In this document: one piece after another, positions 6,879 through 13,438 of the stretch | Position numbering within the stretch: the stretch's first letter is position 1 | Layout of the letters: each line of letters begins with the position of its first letter | Source of the DNA: Clostridiales bacterium | GTDB lineage: Bacteria > Bacillota > Clostridia > Oscillospirales > Oscillospiraceae | Assembly: GCA_021199695.1 (NCBI GenBank) | Contig: JAJQHP010000241.1 | Location: 1 to 13,438, forward strand | Length of the DNA: 13,438 nucleotides | Direction: 5' to 3' | Position numbers and translations under genes: made by a program | Notes under the pieces: generated by a model | Databases searched by the model: none | What the model saw: only the letters and a program-made list of their open reading frames with translations | Told to the model about the DNA's origin: nothing

Positions 6879-6907
6879 ATTTTATCAGAGCTGTCCGGGA
6901 AAATCAA
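6879..6907 (-). promoter_or_regulatory. Sigma-A promoter of rpmB
   Basis: Minus strand: -35 TTGATT (6907-6902), 17-nt spacer, -10 TAAAAT (6884-6879). The leader is about 40 nt. Confidence 0.8.
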
Positions 6908-6987
6908 CCCCTATTTTGCATTTTTCTGATTTTAGGCAATTTCTCCGCCCATCCTCCTTTTTCCCTCTTCTCATCTGCAAGAAACCG

Positions 6988-7016
6988 TTGCCAATCGCTC
7001 CAAAAACCGTTATACT
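6988..7016 (+). promoter_or_regulatory. Sigma-A promoter of hprK
   Basis: -35 TTGCCA (6988-6993), 17-nt spacer, -10 TATACT (7011-7016). The predicted start near 7023 gives a leader of about 30 nt with a GCAGGAGG site before the ATG. No clear CcpA cre site overlaps it. Confidence 0.85.
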
Positions 7017-7052
7017 AAAGTCATCACAAAAGATTGCAGGAGGTCGTCGCCT

Positions 7053-8009
7053 ATGTACGGAGGCCATTTCGTAGAGCTTGGGGCCATTATCAGGGAATTC
7101 AACCTGGAGGTGCTTCACGGCTGCGAGGGCTACGAAAAAATTCATATCGTCAAGGCCAGCATCAACCGTCCCGGGCTTCAGCTGGTGGGCTTTTACGACT
7201 ATTTTGACACCACGCGCATCCAGCTGCTGGGCATGGTGGAGTGGACCTATCTCACCAAGCTCTCCCCGGAGGAGCGGCAGCAGCGGTTCGACGATCTGTT
7301 CTCCCGGCCTCTGCCCGCCGTCATCATCGCCCGGAATCTGGAGGTCTTTCCCGAATGTCTGGCGGCGGCGGAAAAATACGACCGGACGCTGCTGCGCACC
7401 AGCCAGGACACCGCCGCCATTCAGAATCTGCTCATCACCTCCCTCAACCGTTCCCTCTCCCCCCAGATCACCCGCCACGGGGTCCTGGTGGAGATCTACG
7501 GCGAAGGGGTACTGCTGCTGGGGGAGAGCGGCGTGGGCAAGAGCGAGACCGCCGTGGAGCTCATCAAGCGGGGCCACCGGCTCATCGCCGACGACGCCGT
7601 GGAAATCCACCGGGTTGGACCCAACTCCCTCATCGGCATGGCCCCGGAGCTGATCCGGTACTATGTGGAGCTGCGGGGCATCGGCGTCATCGACGTCCGC
7701 CGCCTGTTCGGTATGGCCGCCGTCAAGGACAGCCAGGAGATCAACCTCATCATCAACCTGGAGCAGTGGAAGGAGGGGATGCTCTATGACCGGCTGGGGC
7801 TGGAGAATATGTACACCTCCATCCTGGACGTGGAGCTGCCCACCCTCACCATCCCGGTGAAGCCCGGACGAAACCTGGCCATCATCATCGAGGTGGCCGC
7901 CATGAACAACCGACACAAAAAGATGGGCTACAACGCCGCCCAGGAGTTTACCGACCAGATCAACCGGCATTTCGACGAGCAAATCGCAGAACGTCAGACA
8001 GAACTGTAA
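7053..8009 (+). CDS. hprK: HPr kinase/phosphorylase
   Basis: Bifunctional cytoplasmic sensor enzyme that phosphorylates HPr on Ser46 using ATP (or PPi) and removes that phosphate by phosphorolysis. It thereby sets carbon catabolite repression through CcpA. It has 318 residues, close to the usual ~310. The N-terminal regulatory domain spans about 1-130. The kinase domain holds the Walker A loop GESGVGKS (157-164), the IADDAVEI acidic segment (Asp180-Asp181), the family signature ELRGIGVIDV (207-216) and the C-terminal KPGRNLAIIIEVAAMN loop (270-285). ATG at 7053 with AGGAGG 9 nt upstream. The stop codon is directly followed by a MITE-like palindrome, which separates it from the glucokinase. 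Confidence 0.97.
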   Translation: MYGGHFVELGAIIREFNLEVLHGCEGYEKIHIVKASINRPGLQLVGFYDYFDTTRIQLLGMVEWTYLTKLSPEERQQRFDDLFSRPLPAVIIARNLEVFPECLAAAEKYDRTLLRTSQDTAAIQNLLITSLNRSLSPQITRHGVLVEIYGEGVLLLGESGVGKSETAVELIKRGHRLIADDAVEIHRVGPNSLIGMAPELIRYYVELRGIGVIDVRRLFGMAAVKDSQEINLIINLEQWKEGMLYDRLGLENMYTSILDVELPTLTIPVKPGRNLAIIIEVAAMNNRHKKMGYNAAQEFTDQINRHFDEQIAERQTEL

Positions 8010-8169
8010 GGCATTACCGCACAAATGCGTCTGCGGCGTCTGGCGGCTATTTTCCGCCAGAAATGCGTTAGCAAAAGCTTGAAATACACAAAGTATTACT
8101 GCGCTTTTGCACCTTTTTCTGGCGCAAAATTTCTCGCCAGCCGCTCTTGCCGATTTATGCGGTAATGCC
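8010..8169. mobile_element. MITE-like palindromic element with GTAA flanks
   Basis: 160-bp imperfect palindrome. The terminal repeats are exact, GGCATTACCGCA (8010-8021) and TGCGGTAATGCC (8158-8169), and similarity continues inward over about 65 bp per arm. Each arm has its own CTGGCG hairpin (8040-8046/8054-8060 and 8119-8124/8135-8140). Inside are GCAAAAGC/GCTTTTGC (8071-8078/8103-8110) and an apex AATAC/GTATT (8083-8087/8093-8097). GTAA occurs immediately outside both ends (8006-8009 and 8170-8173), as expected for a 4-bp target duplication; the left copy contains the hprK stop codon. It encodes no protein. It resembles non-autonomous miniature elements mobilised in trans, though an ordinary complex hairpin cannot be excluded. 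Confidence 0.65.
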
Positions 8170-8205
8170 GTAAATCACCTCAGCAACAAAGAGGGAGGGT
8201 TCTTC

Positions 8206-9159
8206 ATGGTACGCATTGGCATCGACGTAGGAGGCACAAACCTGGTGGCCGGCGTGGTGGACGGCCAGAACCGCATTTTGTCCCGGGCCAGGGTCCGGGC
8301 CGCCAGCTGTCCCACCCCGGAGGAGACGGTGGCCGCCCTGGTCCGCATCTCCGGAGAGGCCCTCCAGGGTGCGGGCGTCTCCCAGGAGGAGGTATCCTCG
8401 GTGGGCATCGGCATCCCCGGCATGGTGGACGATCTGACCGGCTTCGCCGTCAAGGCGGCCAACGCCCCCTTTGACCAGACCCCCGTCCGGGCGCTGTTCC
8501 AGGCTCTCTGGGACGTGCCGGTCTACCTGGAAAACGACGCCTGCTGCGCCGTCCTGGGGGAGGGGGTCGCCGGGTGCGGCCGGGAGAGCGACTTCTTCAT
8601 GATGTTCACTCTGGGCACCGGCGTCGGCGGCAGCTATCTCCAGCGGACGGGCAACGGGATACACCTCCAGGGTACCGAGATGGGCCACATGGTCATTCGG
8701 GCCGAGGGGTATCCCTGTCCCTGTGGCCGCCGGGGCTGCTGGGAGCAGTATTCCTCCGCCACCGCCCTGAAGCGCCAGACCCGGGAGGTGATGAACCTCC
8801 ACCCGGAGAGCAGCATGTGGCCCCTGTGCAACTGGGACCTCACCAGGGTCAGCGGCAAGACCGCCTTTATCGCCATGCGCCAGGGAGACGAGACCGCCAG
8901 CCGACTCACCGCCCAGTATCTCTCCGACCTGGCCGACGGCCTGGCCAACGCTGTCAACATCTTCTCTCCGGACATGATCTGTCTGGGGGGCGGGGTGGCC
9001 AACGAGCGGGAGGAGGACCTGCTCCTTCCCCTCCAGCGCCTGTTGGACGAGCGCACCCACGCCCGCCAGGGGGTGGGGAAAACCCGTCTTGTCAAGGCCC
9101 AACTGGGCAACGACGCCGGTATCGTGGGGGCGGCCCTGTTGGAGCTGCCCAGGGTGTGA
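8206..9159 (+). CDS. glcK: ROK-family glucokinase
   Basis: Cytoplasmic sugar kinase that converts glucose (or a related hexose) to the 6-phosphate with ATP, feeding glycolysis from non-PTS sugar. It has 317 residues. The N-terminal phosphate-binding loop is DVGGTN (7-12), followed by GIGIPG (67-72), the catalytic E109-N-D111, LGTGVGG (136-142), the sugar/zinc-binding E158-M-G-H161 and the ROK zinc motif CPCGRRGC (Cys171, Cys173, Cys178), and a C-terminal LGGGVAN. There is no N-terminal helix-turn-helix, so it is an enzyme rather than a NagC/XylR-type repressor. The start at 8206 has GAGGGAGG upstream; the longer open frame upstream runs back into the MITE-like element. It is followed after 16 bp by a membrane protein gene, probably co-transcribed. 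Specificity within ROK is not certain. Confidence 0.9.
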   Translation: MVRIGIDVGGTNLVAGVVDGQNRILSRARVRAASCPTPEETVAALVRISGEALQGAGVSQEEVSSVGIGIPGMVDDLTGFAVKAANAPFDQTPVRALFQALWDVPVYLENDACCAVLGEGVAGCGRESDFFMMFTLGTGVGGSYLQRTGNGIHLQGTEMGHMVIRAEGYPCPCGRRGCWEQYSSATALKRQTREVMNLHPESSMWPLCNWDLTRVSGKTAFIAMRQGDETASRLTAQYLSDLADGLANAVNIFSPDMICLGGGVANEREEDLLLPLQRLLDERTHARQGVGKTRLVKAQLGNDAGIVGAALLELPRV

Positions 9160-9175
9160 GACAGAGGGCAAACAA

Positions 9176-9637
9176 ATGAGTGAAAGGGAAGAAGGACTCT
9201 ATTCCACGGAATCCTTGAAAGACATCACCGACACGGGCAGTCGCAGACGGCCTGAGGTCATTTTGAGCGCCGTCTACCTGGGCATCTGGGCGTTCGCCCT
9301 GTTGGTGTTCTGGTGTTTTACCAACGGTTCGGACGCCATGGGGTTCAGCCTGGTATTCCTGTGGGTCGTGCTGCCGGTCGCCACCTTTGTCGTCTCCCTG
9401 CTGATCGGCAAAAATAATCTCTGGAGCAGGGGCAAATGGTGGGCCGTCCTCATCTTTGGGCTGATGTATCTGCTGGCGGAGTATGCCACATTCGGCCTTG
9501 CCTACATGATCGCCAACTCCTTCGCCCGGCTCACCGCCCCGGAACCAGGGATGCTGCTGGCCGGCGGGCTGATCTCCGCCCTGGGGCTGGGTATCGGCAG
9601 TCTGCTCGGGCGGGGCAGGGCGAAACAGCAGCGATGA
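9176..9637 (+). CDS. Hypothetical four-helix membrane protein
   Basis: Not recognised. It has 153 residues. A charged cytoplasmic-type N-terminus (1-26) is followed by four hydrophobic segments near 28-48, 56-78, 89-112 and 124-146, and a short basic tail (GRGRAKQQR). No catalytic motif, signal peptide or cysteine pattern stands out. It begins 16 bp after the glucokinase stop with a weak GAGGG site, so it is probably translated from the glucokinase transcript. Whether it relates to sugar uptake is unknown. Confidence 0.75.
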   Translation: MSEREEGLYSTESLKDITDTGSRRRPEVILSAVYLGIWAFALLVFWCFTNGSDAMGFSLVFLWVVLPVATFVVSLLIGKNNLWSRGKWWAVLIFGLMYLLAEYATFGLAYMIANSFARLTAPEPGMLLAGGLISALGLGIGSLLGRGRAKQQR

Positions 9638-9689
9638 GCCTTTTCTGTGCAGTAAATCAACATACGAAGCCTGAACGGAGGTATCTGCG

Positions 9690-9998
9690 ATGGACAAATG
9701 TACCGTTTTTGTTGTCATTGGCGTCATTCTGCTCGTGTTGGGTATTCTGAATTGCAGGGGCAATATTTCGTCTGTTCACTGGTACAACAGGGCCAGAGTG
9801 TCAGATGAGGACGTCCCCAAATATGGTAAATGGATTGGCATCGGAACGTGCATCATAGGCGGCTCTGCACTGGTGACCGGTGTGCTGGAGCTTTTGATGC
9901 AGGACTCTATTGTGGAAATCATCGCCCTGGTCGGCATCCCCGTCGGCCTGGTCGTCATGCTATACGGACAGTTTAAATATAACAAGGGTCTGTTTTGA
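9690..9998 (+). CDS. Small three-helix membrane protein, conserved-type, function unknown
   Basis: It has 102 residues. Hydrophobic segments lie near 5-22, 49-70 and 75-93. The loop after the first helix carries GNISSVHWYNRARVSDEDV and then KYGKWIGIGTCIIGG. I associate that pattern with small uncharacterised membrane proteins of Firmicutes, but cannot name the family with certainty. The ATG at 9690 follows CGGAGGT with a 7-nt gap. It ends just before a strong terminator and is probably the last gene of the glucokinase unit. Confidence 0.75.
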   Translation: MDKCTVFVVIGVILLVLGILNCRGNISSVHWYNRARVSDEDVPKYGKWIGIGTCIIGGSALVTGVLELLMQDSIVEIIALVGIPVGLVVMLYGQFKYNKGLF

Positions 9999-10023
9999 CC
10001 CGTCCCTTCAAAATCCCCACCAG

Positions 10024-10058
10024 GAGGTGCGCCGCCACGTGCGGCCGCACCTCTTTTT
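10024..10058 (+). terminator. Terminator after the small membrane protein genes
   Basis: Stem GAGGTGCG/CGCACCTC (10024-10031/10046-10053), extended by CCGC/GCGG (10032-10035/10041-10044) with one bulged C at 10045, then five T's (10054-10058) on the plus strand. It closes the glucokinase-membrane protein unit before the flippase gene. Confidence 0.88.
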
Positions 10059-10063
10059 GTCGC

Positions 10064-10092
10064 TTCTCATTTTCCCTCCAGCCGCATACAGT
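10064..10092 (+). promoter_or_regulatory. Possible promoter of the flippase gene
   Basis: TTCTCA (10064-10069), 17-nt spacer, TACAGT (10087-10092) is a modest sigma-A match. The same -10 reads CATACAGT (10085-10092), which fits the sigma-E type CATANNNT, and spoVB is sigma-E dependent in Bacillus. No correctly spaced sigma-E -35 was found. Confidence 0.35.
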
Positions 10093-10125
10093 GCTCTCAG
10101 AAGCTTTCTTCCGGGAGGTGTCACT

Positions 10126-11646
10126 GTGGCAGACCGTTCGGCGTCCCTCACCCGCTCCACCATGATGCTGACGGCGGTGGGGCTGGTGGCCCAGCTTTTG
10201 TCCTTTCTCTACCGGGTGGTCCTCTCCCGGCTGGTGGGGGCGGAGGTCATGGGGCTGTATCAGCTCATTATGCCCGTCTACTCCATCTTCCTCTCCATCG
10301 CCGTCACCGGCCTGACGGTGGCGGTGTCCTCCCTCTCCGCCCACTATGAGGCGCTGGAGGACCGGCCCTCCGTCCGGCAGCTTTTGTGGCTGGGGCTGCG
10401 GGGGCTGGTGGCCCTGTGGCTGCCCCTGGCCGCCGTCACCCTCCTGTTCAGCGGTCAAATCTCCGGCTTGCTCCTGGGGGACAGCCGCACCCGGCTGGGG
10501 CTGGTCCTCCTGCTCCCCGTCCTGCTACTCACCGGGGTGGAGAATCTCACCAAGCACCATTTCTACGGCATCGGGGAGGTCCGCCTCCCGGCGGCGGTGG
10601 AGCTGGGGGAGCAGTTCGTCCGCACCGCCGCCGTGCTGGGTTTGGTGTGGTGCCTGCTCCCGGAGGACCCCGCCGTCGCCGTGGCCCTCATCGTCCTGGG
10701 GATGCTGGTCAGCGAGGTGTTCTCCTCCTCCACCCTGACCGTCCTCCGCCGGAGGCGGGAGCGCCGCCTCCCGGTGCAGGCCCGCTCCGGACGTCCCGCC
10801 CCCGGCCTGGGCCGGGAGATGGTGCGGGTGGCGGTGCCGGTGGGTCTGACCGCCCTGCTGGGCAATCTCATGGCCTCGGCCAACTCCGTCCTCATCCCCC
10901 GGAAGCTGGCAGCCGCCGGACTGACCCAGGCCGCCGCCATGGAGGAGTTCGGCGTGGTCTTTGGCATGACCGTCCCCATGCTCAACCTCCCCTCCGCCTT
11001 TATCAGCGCCCTGTCCCTGGCCATCGTCCCCCGGCTCAGCCAGTGCCAGGCCATGCACCGGGGCCGGGAGTGCCGGGAGAAGATCTCCAAGGCCATTCTG
11101 GCGGCCTCCGTCATCGTCCTCCCGGTCACTGCCCTGATGGTGACGCTGGGGCCGGATCTGGGGCGGCTGCTTTTTCAAAATGAGGGGGTAGGCGGGTACA
11201 TTCTCCCCCTGTCCGTGGGAGTGGTTTTGAACAGCTATGAGTCCGTCCTGGCCTCCGTTCTCAATGGCATTGGCCGTCAGAGCCAGTCCGCCGCCGTCAG
11301 CCTGGGCTGCGGAGGGATACAGCTGCTGTGTACCTGTCTGGGGACCGGTCTGACAGGCTTTCTCTTTGGGCTGATGCTGTCCTCCCTCCTGGGGGTGGCT
11401 CTCCGGCTGGGGCTCATCGTCCGGCACACCGGACTGCAGCTGAACCTGTTCCAGTCCTTCTCCGCCCCCGCTCTGGGAGCGCTGCTGGCGGGGCTGTGTG
11501 TGCGGCTACTCTACCGGACGCTGGCGGACTGTCCCGTACTTGTCAGCCTGACCGCCTGCTCCGGGGTTGGGCTGTTTCTCTACTTCACCGCCCTGTGGAT
11601 GATGGACGTCCACCCTCTCCGGCTGTTTCATCTCGTCCGCAAATAG
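10126..11646 (+). CDS. spoVB: SpoVB/MurJ-type polysaccharide or lipid-linked precursor flippase
   Basis: Integral membrane transporter of the MOP superfamily that moves lipid-linked sugar precursors across the membrane. SpoVB acts in spore cortex assembly and related proteins export wall precursors. It has 506 residues and about 12-14 hydrophobic segments over its whole length. The N-terminus SFLYRVVLSRLVGAEVMGLY, then QLIMPVYSIFLSIAVTGLTV, is the classic SpoVB opening. The start is a GTG at 10126 after a GGGAGGTG site; the open frame continues upstream to 9910 but runs through the terminator at 10024-10058 and the previous gene. It stands alone, convergent with the DUF362 gene. It could be a vegetative paralogue rather than the sporulation protein. 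Confidence 0.88.
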   Translation: MADRSASLTRSTMMLTAVGLVAQLLSFLYRVVLSRLVGAEVMGLYQLIMPVYSIFLSIAVTGLTVAVSSLSAHYEALEDRPSVRQLLWLGLRGLVALWLPLAAVTLLFSGQISGLLLGDSRTRLGLVLLLPVLLLTGVENLTKHHFYGIGEVRLPAAVELGEQFVRTAAVLGLVWCLLPEDPAVAVALIVLGMLVSEVFSSSTLTVLRRRRERRLPVQARSGRPAPGLGREMVRVAVPVGLTALLGNLMASANSVLIPRKLAAAGLTQAAAMEEFGVVFGMTVPMLNLPSAFISALSLAIVPRLSQCQAMHRGRECREKISKAILAASVIVLPVTALMVTLGPDLGRLLFQNEGVGGYILPLSVGVVLNSYESVLASVLNGIGRQSQSAAVSLGCGGIQLLCTCLGTGLTGFLFGLMLSSLLGVALRLGLIVRHTGLQLNLFQSFSAPALGALLAGLCVRLLYRTLADCPVLVSLTACSGVGLFLYFTALWMMDVHPLRLFHLVRK

Positions 11647-11652
11647 ACAGCG

Positions 11653-11692
11653 ACAACGCCGCCTGCTCTCATCGGAAAGCAGGCGGCGTTGT
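11653..11692. terminator. Convergent hairpin between the flippase and DUF362 genes
   Basis: Perfect 15-bp stem (11653-11667/11678-11692, core CAACGCCGCCTGCT) with a 10-nt loop, centred in the 61-bp gap between the two convergent stop codons. Neither side has a long T-run, but stem strength and position suggest a shared bidirectional terminator. Confidence 0.8.
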
Positions 11693-11707
11693 GATGGGAT
11701 TTTCCGG

Positions 11708-12571
11708 TTATTCCTCGATCAGCTCATATTCCCTTGTGCCAAAGCCCAGGGCTTCGGCGGCCTCGATGGTGTGGACGCCGTTGCGGGAGTTGATGCGCTC
11801 CAGCAGATGGTCCCTGCCCGGGTCGTCGGATTGGAGCACCAGGTCGATGCAGGCCTGGTCGATGGCGATGGGGTCGGTGGAGGCCAGGATGCCGATGTCC
11901 TTCATGCAGGGGTCCTCCGCCACGGCGCAGCAGTCGCAGTCCACCGACATATTCTTCATGACGTTGATATAGGCCACCTGGCCCTGGAAGTGACAGTGCA
12001 CCATAGAGGCGGCGTCCGCCATGGACTCCAGGAACCGGTCGTGGTCGGCGGTCCAGATGTCCGCCGGCACTCCTGCCCCGTGGATATAGGCCTTGCCGAA
12101 GCTGGAGGCGCAGCCGATGGAGAGCTGCTTCAGCGCTCCGCCGTAGCCGCCCATGGGGTGTCCCTTAAAGTGGGAGAGCACCAGCATGGAGTCGTAATTG
12201 GCCAGGTCCTTGCCCACATAATCCTTCTGGATGATTTTGCCTTCCGGGTTCTCCAGCACCATGTCCGGCCCCTCGGCGTCCAGCAGGTCCACCGTGAAAT
12301 ACCGGCTCCAGCCGTGCTTATTCAGCAGGCGCAGGTGCTTTTGGGTGGTGTTCCGGGCTCCCTCATAGGCGGTATTGCACTCCACCACCGTCCCGTTCAC
12401 CTGCTCGATCATGGGCCGCCAGAACTCCGGACCCAGGAAGTTCTGGTTGCCCTCCTCGCCGGAATGGAGCTTGACGGCGACCTTGCCGGTCAGCTCCACC
12501 CCCAGGCGGTCGTACAGCTTCGCCACCGTCTCCGGGGTGATCGTCCGGGAAAAATAGACCGTTGCGCTCAT
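11708..12571 (-). CDS. DUF362-family protein lacking the ferredoxin insert
   Basis: Uncharacterised family often annotated as an Fe-S centre protein; no reaction is established. It has 287 residues. Family features include VAVKLHSGEEGN near 31-42, LSHFKGHPMGGYGGALKQLSIG near 132-153, and a C-terminal cluster DCDCC (211-215), Cys222 and STDPIAIDQACIDL (231-244). Longer members have a 4Fe-4S ferredoxin module before the FxESMADAA-like segment; here that region (about 168-190) is uninterrupted. The start at 12571 matches family expectation with an AAAGGAG site; an ATG at 12607 that overlaps the spoIIR stop is the alternative. It lies 28 bp after spoIIR and is likely co-transcribed with it. Confidence 0.88.
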   Translation of the reverse strand: MSATVYFSRTITPETVAKLYDRLGVELTGKVAVKLHSGEEGNQNFLGPEFWRPMIEQVNGTVVECNTAYEGARNTTQKHLRLLNKHGWSRYFTVDLLDAEGPDMVLENPEGKIIQKDYVGKDLANYDSMLVLSHFKGHPMGGYGGALKQLSIGCASSFGKAYIHGAGVPADIWTADHDRFLESMADAASMVHCHFQGQVAYINVMKNMSVDCDCCAVAEDPCMKDIGILASTDPIAIDQACIDLVLQSDDPGRDHLLERINSRNGVHTIEAAEALGFGTREYELIEE

Positions 12572-12599
12572 ATTGCTTCGCTCTCCTTTCGTCACAACA

Positions 12600-13232
12600 T
12601 TATTCATCTGAAAATCGTTCCAGCCAGCGCTGCACCTGTCCGAACCACTCCGCGCACCGGAACCGGAACTCGTATGCTCCGTCCTCCTGGGTGATGAGAG
12701 CGATCTGGTCCTCCGTCAGGTCCAGGGAGGTCTCCGCCACCTCCTCCACCCCTGCCGAGCAGAGGGGCGGATAGACCACGCACCACCAGTTGTGCCCTTC
12801 TCCCCCACCGATCACCACCCGGAGGGTGGGGTAATACCCCGCCGGGAGGGAGAAATCATCGTAGGTTCGGGTAGGGAACCAGTCCGTCTCCAGGATAGCA
12901 GTGACTGTGTAGTCGTACCCCGCCGCCCGGACGGTCTGCTCTCCCGTCTGCTCCAGGGTGTTCAGGGCATCGGAGAGGGCCGCCTCCGCCTCCTGTGGGG
13001 AGGTCACATCCTCCAGCAGCGGCTGGGCGCAGGCCAGAACCGCGTCCCGCACCCGGAGCTTTAGCGCCTGGTCCTCCTCGCTGTCCGAATTGGCCAGCAC
13101 ATGGAGACGCAAGACCTGACCGGCCAGGGACTGCTGCTCCACGCCTCCCAGAGACAGGGCCAGCAGGAGCAAAGCCACGGCCGCCATCAGTGCCCCGCCC
13201 CAGCGATGGGGCACATTATTTCGTTTTTTCAT
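12600..13232 (-). CDS. spoIIR: Stage II sporulation protein R
   Basis: Forespore-made, exported signal protein that triggers SpoIIGA to cleave pro-sigma-E in the mother cell, coupling the two programmes. It has 210 residues. The N-terminal basic-hydrophobic stretch (MKKRNN..., then ALMAAVALLLLALSL) is a signal/anchor. The hallmark VLRLHVLANSDSEEDQALKL (40-59) is followed by RVRDAVL. Start choice is uncertain: ATG at 13230-13232 or in-frame GTG at 13239-13241; neither has a strong ribosome-binding site. Directly upstream is a sigma-F-type promoter overlapping the ispE stop, and the start region lies in one arm of the ispE terminator hairpin. DUF362 follows in the same unit. Confidence 0.94.
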   Translation of the reverse strand: MKKRNNVPHRWGGALMAAVALLLLALSLGGVEQQSLAGQVLRLHVLANSDSEEDQALKLRVRDAVLACAQPLLEDVTSPQEAEAALSDALNTLEQTGEQTVRAAGYDYTVTAILETDWFPTRTYDDFSLPAGYYPTLRVVIGGGEGHNWWCVVYPPLCSAGVEEVAETSLDLTEDQIALITQEDGAYEFRFRCAEWFGQVQRWLERFSDE

Positions 13233-13234
13233 AC

Positions 13235-13291
13235 AAAACACCGTCCATCCAGAGAAATCTGTTCTGTTTTCTCCAGTTTAGACGGTGTTTT
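13235..13291 (-). terminator. Long-range inverted repeat, probable ispE terminator overlapping the spoIIR start
   Basis: Perfect 11-bp inverted repeat AAAACACCGTC (13235-13245) and GACGGTGTTTT (13281-13291), with an inner 6-bp GAGAAA/TTTCTC pair. On the minus strand it ends in TTTTG just before the spoIIR ATG. On the plus strand it ends in six T's. RNA from ispE would contain both arms; RNA started at the sigma-F-type promoter would lack the first arm. Confidence 0.6.
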
Positions 13292-13303
13292 TTCTGTTTA
13301 TAC
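13274..13303 (-). promoter_or_regulatory. Sigma-F-type forespore promoter of spoIIR
   Basis: Minus strand: -35 GTATA (13303-13299), exactly 15 nt, then GTCTAAACTG (13283-13274). This fits the sigma-F pattern GYATA-N15-GGNNANAHTR with one mismatch. spoIIR is sigma-F dependent in Bacillus, so the match is expected biologically. The predicted start is near 13267. The -35 overlaps the ispE stop codon. Confidence 0.7.
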
Positions 13304-13438
13304 CGGTCTGGTCACAAAGGTGTCCCGCCAGCTCTCTCCCAGCTCCGCCGCGGCGCTGTTTGCGTCCGCCTCGGCGCGGAAGATGCCAAAGACGGTGGGG
13401 CCGCTGCCGGACATACAGGCCCCCAGGGCCCCGTGCTG
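13298..13438 (-). CDS. ispE: 4-diphosphocytidyl-2-C-methyl-D-erythritol kinase, C-terminal end only
   Basis: GHMP-family kinase of the non-mevalonate isoprenoid pathway, phosphorylating CDP-methylerythritol at the 2-position. Only the last 46 codons lie in the window. They contain [20 protein letters not shown], the third GHMP motif ([10 protein letters not shown]) that closes the active site in IspE, and end in FVTRPV with a TAA at 13300-13298. The gene starts beyond the right edge. It is directly followed by spoIIR, whose promoter begins inside its stop codon. Confidence 0.9.
   Translation of the reverse strand, partial: QHGALGACMSGSGPTVFGIFRAEADANSAAAELGESWRDTFVTRPV

Noticed and set aside
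6885..8024. 379-codon open frame on the minus strand opposite hprK
   Set aside because: Shadow of hprK with low-complexity His/Gly/Asp content. It also runs across the hprK and rpmB promoters.
10112..10119. GGGAGGTG and GGAGGTGC sequences around 10024-10119 as signs of an extra small gene
   Set aside because: The first copy is part of the terminator stem and the second is the flippase ribosome-binding site. No ORF lies between.
10386..11183. Long Pro/Gly/Arg-rich frame overlapping the flippase gene on the same strand
   Set aside because: Alternate-frame artefact of GC-rich coding sequence; the overlapping frame encodes a clear SpoVB-type protein.

Overview
The window looks like chromosomal DNA from a GC-rich, spore-forming, Gram-positive gut-type clostridium, probably Oscillospiraceae/Ruminococcaceae. 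This is inferred from gene content: SpoIIR, a SpoVB-like flippase, HPr kinase, a PBP5-type carboxypeptidase, a TagF-like transferase, the four-cysteine form of L28, strong AGGAGG ribosome-binding sites and GC-rich codon use. No rRNA, tRNA, CRISPR array, transposase or phage gene was seen.

Layout. (1) 1-1400, minus strand: the start of the S10 ribosomal protein operon (rpsJ, then rplC running off the left edge), with a near-perfect sigma-A promoter and a structured leader of about 280 nt. (2) 1441-5927, minus: a 1051-residue CDP-glycerol glycerophosphotransferase-like protein with its own promoter and terminator, preceded by a secreted D-Ala-D-Ala carboxypeptidase. Both are cell-envelope genes. 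(3) 5928-6640: a divergent promoter region with a 10-bp inverted repeat, an orphan PTS IIB-like protein on the plus strand, and a gene-free stretch that seems to encode a small structured RNA on the minus strand. (4) 6601-7052: rpmB (L28) on the minus strand, divergent from hprK. (5) 7053-9998, plus: HPr kinase/phosphorylase, a 160-bp MITE-like palindrome directly after its stop codon, a ROK glucokinase, and two small membrane proteins of unknown function closed by a terminator. (6) 10126-11646, plus: a SpoVB/MurJ-type lipid flippase, convergent across a strong hairpin with (7) 11708-13438, minus: the 3' end of ispE, then spoIIR and a DUF362 protein.

The genes fall into four themes: translation (S10 operon, L28), wall and polymer assembly (carboxypeptidase, TagF-like, flippase), sugar sensing (IIB-like, HprK, glucokinase) and sporulation (SpoIIR, probably the flippase). 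No gene cluster here is clearly a new system. The most distinctive signals are non-coding: the MITE-like palindrome at 8010-8169; a forespore sigma-F-type promoter for spoIIR nested in the ispE terminator hairpin; the unassigned RNA candidate at 6386-6511; and the S10 leader with two alternative folds.
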